Source: Treponema sp. (GTDB lineage: Bacteria > Spirochaetota > Spirochaetia > Treponematales > Breznakiellaceae). From it: a DNA stretch of 10,065 nt. The stretch is from NCBI GenBank assembly GCA_031288575.1, contig JAITRD010000276.1, positions 1-10,065 of the forward strand, in the 5' to 3' direction. Shown here piece after piece: positions 6,141-10,065 of the stretch. Under the pieces are notes generated by a model that was not told the DNA's origin, made no database searches, and saw nothing but the letters and a program-made list of their open reading frames with translations. Position 1 is the first letter of the stretch, and each line of letters begins with the position of its first letter. Both the position numbers and the translations under genes were made by a program.

Positions 6141-6374
6141 CTAGGGGATGTCGATTTTGCCCGCCAGTATAGACTTTTCGATAGAATCCGTTACCAGTTG
6201 ATCGTACCATTCAAAATTAAAGGGTTCCTTGGTTCGTATAATGGGTTTTAAAGCCAATTCCAGCGCGTCTTTACAGGGCTCGCAAATATCACGATGGGCA
6301 AAATGAAAATAATTACGTCCCGCCGTAGGCTGTTGAATCGTATGTTTACATACATCACAAGTTAGGGTTTTCAT
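6141..6374 (-). CDS. Small four-cysteine (zinc-ribbon-like) protein, function unknown
   Basis: This is a 77-residue protein with two CxxC pairs, Cys6/Cys9 (CDVC) and Cys31/Cys34 (CEPC), 21 residues apart. Such spacing fits a treble-clef or zinc-ribbon fold binding one metal ion. Several histidines lie between the pairs (FHFAHRD). The C-terminal half (about 40-77) is mixed and charged, with FNFEWYDQLVTDSIEKSI, probably helical. There is no signal peptide or membrane segment. The start is ATG 6374 because AAGGAG lies at 6386-6381, six bases upstream. A TTG at 6389 would sit upstream of that site. It has a strong promoter of its own and a 75-base leader. I do not recognise a named family. It may be a short treponemal conserved protein. 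Confidence 0.8.
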   Translation of the reverse strand: MKTLTCDVCKHTIQQPTAGRNYFHFAHRDICEPCKDALELALKPIIRTKEPFNFEWYDQLVTDSIEKSILAGKIDIP

Positions 6375-6420
6375 GACAAACTCCTTCAACGGACTTGTTC
6401 AAAGATCCGGCGGGTTCCCG

Positions 6421-6439
6421 CGGGCTAAGGCCCGTTTTT
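6421..6439 (+). terminator. Rightward terminator-like hairpin within a leftward leader
   Basis: CGGGC (6421-6425), loop TAAG and GCCCG (6430-6434) are followed directly by TTTTT (6435-6439), the form of a short intrinsic terminator for rightward transcription. No rightward gene lies upstream, so it may stop antisense transcription toward the NeuB-family gene. In the leftward transcript it lies in the 5' leader, next to a second small stem, GCGGG-TT-CCCGC (6410-6421). Confidence 0.45.
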
Positions 6440-6455
6440 AATCTTACCATTTCTA

Positions 6456-6484
6456 ATTATAGTACAAAAAAACCGGAATGTCGA
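6456..6484 (-). promoter_or_regulatory. Promoter of the four-cysteine protein gene
   Basis: Leftward, TCGACA (6484-6479, five of six) and a perfect TATAAT (6461-6456) are separated by 17 bp. This is among the best promoters in the window. The transcript should start near 6449, about 75 bases before ATG 6374, and its leader contains the GC-rich hairpins at 6410-6434. Confidence 0.65.
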
Positions 6485-6565
6485 GCTTATTATCAGGGTT
6501 CCCGCATTTCGTTTTGGGGAACCCGGCCTTCCCCGCCCTGAAAGCTAAAGCCGGCCCGGAAGATT

Positions 6566-6594
6566 TTGGAAAAAACCGGAATTCCCGATATAAT
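6566..6594 (+). promoter_or_regulatory. Promoter of the NeuB-family gene, abutting its start codon
   Basis: TTGGAA (6566-6571), a 17-bp spacer and a perfect TATAAT (6589-6594) end seven bases before ATG 6602. Transcription should start at the ATG itself or one base before. AGGA lies only two or three bases before the ATG, too close to serve as a ribosome-binding site. Confidence 0.65.
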
Positions 6595-6601
6595 TAGGAT
6601 T

Positions 6602-7732
6602 ATGAGTCAAGGTTTTTGTATCGGCGGCATTTCCTATCATTCCCGGAACGTGCTCCTGGTGGCGGAGCTGGGCACTTCCCACGGGGCGGATCCGGTAAAG
6701 GCCCGGGAACTGGTAGACGCGGCGGCCGAAGCCGGAGCGGGGGCGGTTAAGTCCCAAATAGTTTATGCCGACGAAATCCTCCACCCTAATACGGGGGAAG
6801 TTTCGCTCCCCGGGGGTAAAATACGGCTCTATGACCGGTTTAAGGAACTGGAAGTTCCCCCGGCTTTTTTCGCGGATCTAAAGGCGTATACGGAAAAGAA
6901 GGGGCTTTTATTCCTTTTAACCCCCTTCGGCCCGCGGAGCGCCCGGGAATTATTGGCCCTGAACCCCCGGGCGGTTAAAGTAGCCTCCCCGGAATTGAAT
7001 TATACCGCCCTGCTCAAGGAACTTGCCTCCTTCGGGCTGCCGGTTCTCCTTTCCTCCGGGGTCTCAAAACTGGGGGATATTGAGGAGGCCCTGGAAATTC
7101 TGGCCGGGGAAAACCAGGAACGGGATTTGCGGAAAAGCATATGCCTCCTCCACTGCATTACCGCCTATCCTGCCCCTGAAAAGGAATATAATTTGAAGGT
7201 TCTGGAAAACCTGGCCGGCATCTTTGGCGTATCCCCAGGCCTAAGCGATCACAGCCTTGATCCGGAACTGGTTCCCGCCCTGGGAACGGCCATGGGAGCG
7301 GCGGTCATCGAAAAACATTTCTGCCTCTCCCGGAAAGACCCGGGGCTGGATGATCCCATAGCCCTTCCGCCGGAGGATTTTGCCCGGATGGCACGAGCGG
7401 TGCGCCGGGCCTCCGCCCTGGGCAGGGAGGAAACCCTCCGGGTGATAAGCGAAGAACGGGGGGCCGGATTGGTTCAGGCAGTCCTGGGCGACGGGGTAAA
7501 GCGGCTTGCCCCCGCGGAACGGGCCAACTATGAACGGACCAACCGTTCTATCCACGCCCTGCGGGATATTCAAGAAGGAGAAGGGATCACCCCCGGCAAT
7601 ATCGGGGTATTGAGAACGGAAAAGATACTGCGCCCCGGCCTTCTCCCTTCCTGGGAGTCAAAGATAATCGGCAGGAAAGCGGCTTGCTTTATTCCCGCCG
7701 GTGAGGGCATCCGTTTTGCGGATCTCCGGTGA
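6602..7732 (+). CDS. NeuB/SpsE-family sugar-acid synthase with C-terminal SAF domain
   Basis: Members condense phosphoenolpyruvate with an N-acetylated hexose to make sialic, legionaminic or pseudaminic-type nonulosonic acids. The 376-residue product has the NeuB TIM barrel (about 15-265): AELGTSHG (21-28), AVKSQ (48-52), KVASPE (126-131), LLHCITAYPAP (182-192), GLSDHS (213-218) and VIEKHF (235-240). His217 and His239 match the metal-binding pair known in Neisseria NeuB. An antifreeze-like SAF domain follows (about 313-375, starting TNRSIHALRDIQEGEGIT), including GLLPSWESKIIGRKA. One departure: after EKHF the usual GPDH-type sequence reads PGLDD (247-251), so the acceptor sugar may differ. 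ATG 6602 is chosen because of the promoter just upstream. A TTG at 6566 overlaps the -35 box. No sugar epimerase or CMP-transferase gene is nearby, so the product remains undefined. Confidence 0.88.
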   Translation: MSQGFCIGGISYHSRNVLLVAELGTSHGADPVKARELVDAAAEAGAGAVKSQIVYADEILHPNTGEVSLPGGKIRLYDRFKELEVPPAFFADLKAYTEKKGLLFLLTPFGPRSARELLALNPRAVKVASPELNYTALLKELASFGLPVLLSSGVSKLGDIEEALEILAGENQERDLRKSICLLHCITAYPAPEKEYNLKVLENLAGIFGVSPGLSDHSLDPELVPALGTAMGAAVIEKHFCLSRKDPGLDDPIALPPEDFARMARAVRRASALGREETLRVISEERGAGLVQAVLGDGVKRLAPAERANYERTNRSIHALRDIQEGEGITPGNIGVLRTEKILRPGLLPSWESKIIGRKAACFIPAGEGIRFADLR

Positions 7733-7737
7733 CCAAT

Positions 7738-7769
7738 AAAAAAGCTTCTTGTCTTTTTTTTAAAAAAGA
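7738..7769. repeat. AT-only overlapping inverted repeats between the NeuB-family and PilZ-like genes
   Basis: AAAAAAG (7738-7744) can pair with CTTTTTT (7753-7759), and the same T tract as TCTTTTTT (7752-7759) can pair with AAAAAAGA (7762-7769). The two stems are mutually exclusive. With no G-C-rich stem this is a poor terminator. It may bend DNA or act as an UP element for the next gene. Only 64 bp separate the two genes. Confidence 0.35.
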
Positions 7770-7796
7770 ATAAAAATAAATTACGGAGTTTTATTT

Positions 7797-8618
7797 ATGC
7801 CAATCGCACCCAACGGGCCGGTTTATTACTTGGAAAAATTTGGTGATCAAAGCATTGTCTGTAACCAGTATGCTTTGGCAAAACTTGGGGTGGAACGGAG
7901 CCGTTGTTTTCTTAAAATAGACGAATATGTTATCCTTTGCGTACCCTTTCAATTTGGTTTTAAACGTTCCCTATTCCTCGCGTCCCTGTCCAAACAGGAA
8001 TTAACCTTTTTCCGGCGTTACGTTAACGGAATCATAGGCTTATCCATTACCTTTACTCCGGGCCACCGCCAGGAATCGATCAAATTTTTCATCCGCTGTA
8101 CCCTGACAACCGTGGGGCAGATGAAAGACCGGGAAAATGTGGGCCTCCTTGCGGTGGATTATAAAGCCACCCCCAATGATTTGATTAATATGCTGGGAGG
8201 TTTTTTGGATCACCAGGACCGGCTGCAGGGGCTCTATGATGAATACGGGAATAAGCCGATAAAAATGACCCCCGCGGTCTCCAAGGAACTGGGGTATAAT
8301 ATGTTCGCCACAATCATGTCGCCGAATCACGAGGGAAGGCGGATCCAGATAGTCAGCCTGAGTACCAAAATCATTGAGCATCTTGAAGCGTCGAATGCCC
8401 CGGAACGGCCTGCGGGCACTTCCGTGGCTTATCAGATTTATTTTAAAAAATACCGGCTGTCCGTTGCCGGAACCGTCCGGCAGACATCGGTACTTCCCCA
8501 GGGTTTGGTCCGTACCGTTTCAAGCCTCGCCATAAGCCCGGAACTGGTGGAAATCATTGATGATTATTGGTACCGTGTCCATTCGAGCCCGACTTTAAAG
8601 ATGCAAATCGTCCAATAG
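7797..8618 (+). CDS. Spirochaetal-type protein with two PilZ-like halves, function unknown
   Basis: This is a soluble 273-residue protein without signal peptide or membrane helices. ATG 7797 has an ACGGAG site eight bases upstream. The C-terminal part (about 168-262) follows the pattern of a PilZ barrel: strand and turn at GRRIQIVSLSTK (180-191), then a glycine-led strand pair (AGTSVAYQIYF, 206-216; YRLSVAGTVRQ, 219-229), and a closing ISPELVEIIDDYW. The canonical RxxxR and D/NxSxxG c-di-GMP motif is degenerate. Residues 58-140 show the same order: LASLSKQ, strands around LSITF and IKFFIRCTL, then ATPNDLINMLGGFLDH. I therefore infer an internal duplication of PilZ-like folds, preceded by an N-terminal domain (1-55). 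I know of similar proteins in treponemes only from memory. Binding of c-di-GMP is uncertain. It could be co-transcribed with the NeuB-family gene. Confidence 0.6.
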   Translation: MPIAPNGPVYYLEKFGDQSIVCNQYALAKLGVERSRCFLKIDEYVILCVPFQFGFKRSLFLASLSKQELTFFRRYVNGIIGLSITFTPGHRQESIKFFIRCTLTTVGQMKDRENVGLLAVDYKATPNDLINMLGGFLDHQDRLQGLYDEYGNKPIKMTPAVSKELGYNMFATIMSPNHEGRRIQIVSLSTKIIEHLEASNAPERPAGTSVAYQIYFKKYRLSVAGTVRQTSVLPQGLVRTVSSLAISPELVEIIDDYWYRVHSSPTLKMQIVQ

Positions 8619-8707
8619 CGCCGCCCTTTACCGCCTAAACATCCCCTTATGGCAGATCCCTCCCCCATCCATCCGGAAATCTCTTCCCCCTTATAGGGAA
8701 CAATGGC

Positions 8708-8840
8708 GCCTGCGGGGGAGTAAAATCCCTATAGGGGTCACTTGACCGAAGCTTTGCGCCATCTGGCCCCAGGGACAAAGACAAAACCTTCTCGCGCAAA
8801 GCAAGCGTGACCCCTATAGGGATTTTACTCCCCCGCAGGC
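8708..8840. repeat. 133-bp element with perfect 34-bp inverted arms
   Basis: The left arm 8708-8741 is the exact reverse complement of 8807-8840. Each arm runs GCCTGCGGGG, GAGTAAAATC, CCTATAGGGG, TCAC. Inside, a second perfect 9-bp inverted pair, GCTTTGCGC (8751-8759) and GCGCAAAGC (8794-8802), is nested in register, so the whole can fold into one long interrupted hairpin with a 34-base apical loop (8760-8793). Each arm also contains the palindrome CCCTATAGGG. There is no T tract, so it is not a simple terminator. It fits a MITE- or REP/BIME-like non-coding element or a structured RNA. It occupies most of the 281-bp gap between the PilZ-like gene and hisS. The remaining left part (8619-8707) is pyrimidine-rich and holds only a degenerate CCCTTATAGGG. 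Confidence 0.85.
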
Positions 8841-8864
8841 AGCTTTTGTTACATTTCCCCAAGC

Positions 8865-8893
8865 TTGTAAGCCCCGGAAAAAGCAAGTATACT
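8865..8893 (+). promoter_or_regulatory. Promoter of hisS, abutting its start codon
   Basis: TTGTAA (8865-8870), a 17-bp spacer and TATACT (8888-8893) end six bases before ATG 8900. The predicted first transcribed base is the A of the ATG. No Shine-Dalgarno site is present. The -35 box lies 24 bp beyond the right arm of the inverted-repeat element. Confidence 0.65.
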
Positions 8894-8899
8894 GGACCA

Positions 8900-10065
8900 A
8901 TGGCTGCCTTTATCGAACCAAAAATACTCAAGGGCTTTCGGGATTTTCTTCCCCCCGCGGAAATAACCCGCCGTAATTTATTGGAACGGATCGAAAGCTC
9001 CTTCAGGAGTTACGGTTTTGTGCCAATCGACACGCCGGCCCTGGAATATGCGGAGATCCTCCTGGGAAAGGGGGGGGGCGAAACGGAAAAGCAGATCTAC
9101 CGTTTCCGGGATAACGGGGACCGGGACGTGGCGCTCCGTTTTGATCTGACCGTTCCCTTTGCCCGTTTTATCGCCCAGCACCGGCAGGAATTGGTTTTGC
9201 CCTTTAAACGGTACCACATCGCCAAGGTTTGGCGGGGGGAAAACACCCAGCGGGGGCGGTACCGGGAATTCACCCAATGCGATTTTGATATCATAGGCAG
9301 CGACAGTCCCGGGGCGGATTTTGAAATTCTTCTTATGATGCGAAATACCCTCATGTCCCTTGGAGCGGGGGAACTCAAGATTCGGGTAAACCACCGGGGC
9401 CTTTTTAACCGTTTCCTCACGATCCAGGGGGAGGCGGAACGGTCCCCGGATATTCTGCGGATTGTGGATAAATTAGGAAAAATCGGCGAAGAAGCGACCC
9501 TGGAACAGTTGACGGAACTTACAGGGGGGGAAAAGGCCCGGAAGATCCTGGATTTTATCGGGGTCAAGGGTGATTTTGACGAAATTCTTAAAACCCTCAC
9601 AGAAGCTTCGGGGGGGGAAAGCCCCGAATCGGAATGCCTGGGGACCTTGCGCCGGTTTATGCTTGATACGGAAACCGCCGGTTCCTTTGCCCTGGACCCG
9701 TCCATAACCCGGGGATTGGATTATTATACCGGGATAGTTTATGAGACCTTCCTGGCGGATTTGCCGGATATTGGGTCGGTTTGTTCCGGGGGCCGTTACG
9801 ACAATCTGGCGGGGCTCTATTCCCGGGAAAGGATAAGCGGGGTGGGCTCCTCCATCGGCCTTGACCGGCTTATCGCCGCCCTGGAAGCCCTGGGCAAACT
9901 GAAGGGAACCCCTTCCTACGCCCGGCTTGGCATCGCCTGTGTCCGGGAAGAACAGGGGGGGCTTTACCAGGCCCTGGGGGAAAAGCTCAGGGCGGAGGGC
10001 ATCCCCTGCGAGGTTTTCCTTGAGGGGGGCAAACTCACGAAGCAGTTCGTCCTGGCGGAAAAAAA
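8900..10065 (+). CDS. hisS: Histidyl-tRNA synthetase HisRS, 3' end beyond window
   Basis: HisRS activates histidine with ATP and charges tRNA-His. It is a cytoplasmic class II enzyme working as a dimer. The 388 codons visible cover the catalytic core and the start of the anticodon-binding domain (from about residue 339). Motifs: LRFDLTVPFARF (79-90), class II motif 2 with RGENTQRGRYREFTQCDFDIIG (112-133), the HisRS signature RGLDYYTG (271-278), CSGGRYDNLAGLY (295-307) and motif 3 GVGSSIGLDRL (314-324). The LRxDLTVPFAR form, as against LRPE-type sequences of many bacteria, is the eukaryote/archaeon-like subtype that I recall in several bacterial lineages, spirochaetes included. ATG 8900 is the first codon consistent with the family's N-terminus (KGFRDFLP, 11-18) and abuts the promoter. 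The frame is open at the right edge. Confidence 0.97.
   Translation, partial: MAAFIEPKILKGFRDFLPPAEITRRNLLERIESSFRSYGFVPIDTPALEYAEILLGKGGGETEKQIYRFRDNGDRDVALRFDLTVPFARFIAQHRQELVLPFKRYHIAKVWRGENTQRGRYREFTQCDFDIIGSDSPGADFEILLMMRNTLMSLGAGELKIRVNHRGLFNRFLTIQGEAERSPDILRIVDKLGKIGEEATLEQLTELTGGEKARKILDFIGVKGDFDEILKTLTEASGGESPESECLGTLRRFMLDTETAGSFALDPSITRGLDYYTGIVYETFLADLPDIGSVCSGGRYDNLAGLYSRERISGVGSSIGLDRLIAALEALGKLKGTPSYARLGIACVREEQGGLYQALGEKLRAEGIPCEVFLEGGKLTKQFVLAEK

Noticed and set aside
6113..6142. Symmetric sequence around CCTAAATTAGG and AGGTC/GACCT just after the four-cysteine gene stop
   Set aside because: The stems are short and interrupted and the only T run is in the loop. It is insufficient for a terminator call.
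7749..7776. TTGTCT with TAAAAA as a promoter for the PilZ-like gene
   Set aside because: The -10 box is poor and the stretch is almost pure A/T, where such matches arise by chance. The gene may be read through from the NeuB-family gene.
8708..8840. Inverted repeat read as a T-box or other riboswitch controlling hisS
   Set aside because: The hisS promoter lies downstream of the element, so the element would not be in the hisS mRNA. No T-box motif was seen.
8647..8931. Leftward 94-codon frame through the inverted-repeat element
   Set aside because: It spans both repeat arms and the hisS promoter, has no ribosome-binding site and no protein-like composition.

Overview
The window looks like chromosomal DNA of a spirochaete, most likely a Treponema of the higher-GC, termite-gut type. 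This rests on my memory of protein families: the compact yebC-ruvC-ruvA-ruvB-queA run, a HisRS with the LRxDLTVPFAR form of its active-site region, and a PilZ-like protein beside a NeuB-family synthase. No database search was possible. GC is a little over half by eye. There are no rRNA or tRNA genes, insertion sequences or CRISPR arrays.

Layout. Bases 1-75 hold the first 25 codons of a leftward gene of unknown function. Bases 76-354 are an intergenic region with its likely promoter, a tandem 9-bp repeat, a strong leftward terminator-type hairpin and a cluster of AAGCC/GGCTT half-sites. A rightward EamA/DMT transporter (355-1236) and methionine sulfoxide reductase msrA (1306-1866) follow. msrA converges on, and overlaps by 17 bp, a leftward cluster: yebC, ruvC, ruvA, ruvB, queA (read from 5969 down to 1850). 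Further right are a leftward 77-residue four-cysteine protein (6141-6374), a rightward NeuB-family synthase (6602-7732) and a rightward two-part PilZ-like protein (7797-8618). A 281-bp gap then carries a 133-bp element with perfect 34-bp inverted arms, and hisS (8900 onward) runs off the right edge.

Function. RuvA, RuvB and RuvC form the Holliday-junction branch-migration and resolution machine. They are encoded with YebC, a translation/regulatory factor, and QueA, a queuosine tRNA-modification enzyme. The rest is unlinked housekeeping: redox repair, transport, nonulosonate-type sugar synthesis, possible second-messenger sensing and histidyl-tRNA charging.

The most interesting signal is in translation starts. 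Five genes (DMT transporter, msrA, ruvA, NeuB-family synthase, hisS) have a sigma70-like promoter with a 17-18 bp spacer whose -10 box ends only 6-9 bases before the ATG, and none has a usable Shine-Dalgarno site. They should give leaderless or nearly leaderless mRNAs. In the same window the edge gene, yebC, ruvB, the small zinc-type protein and the PilZ-like gene have Shine-Dalgarno sites. The second striking feature is the 133-bp inverted-repeat element before hisS.
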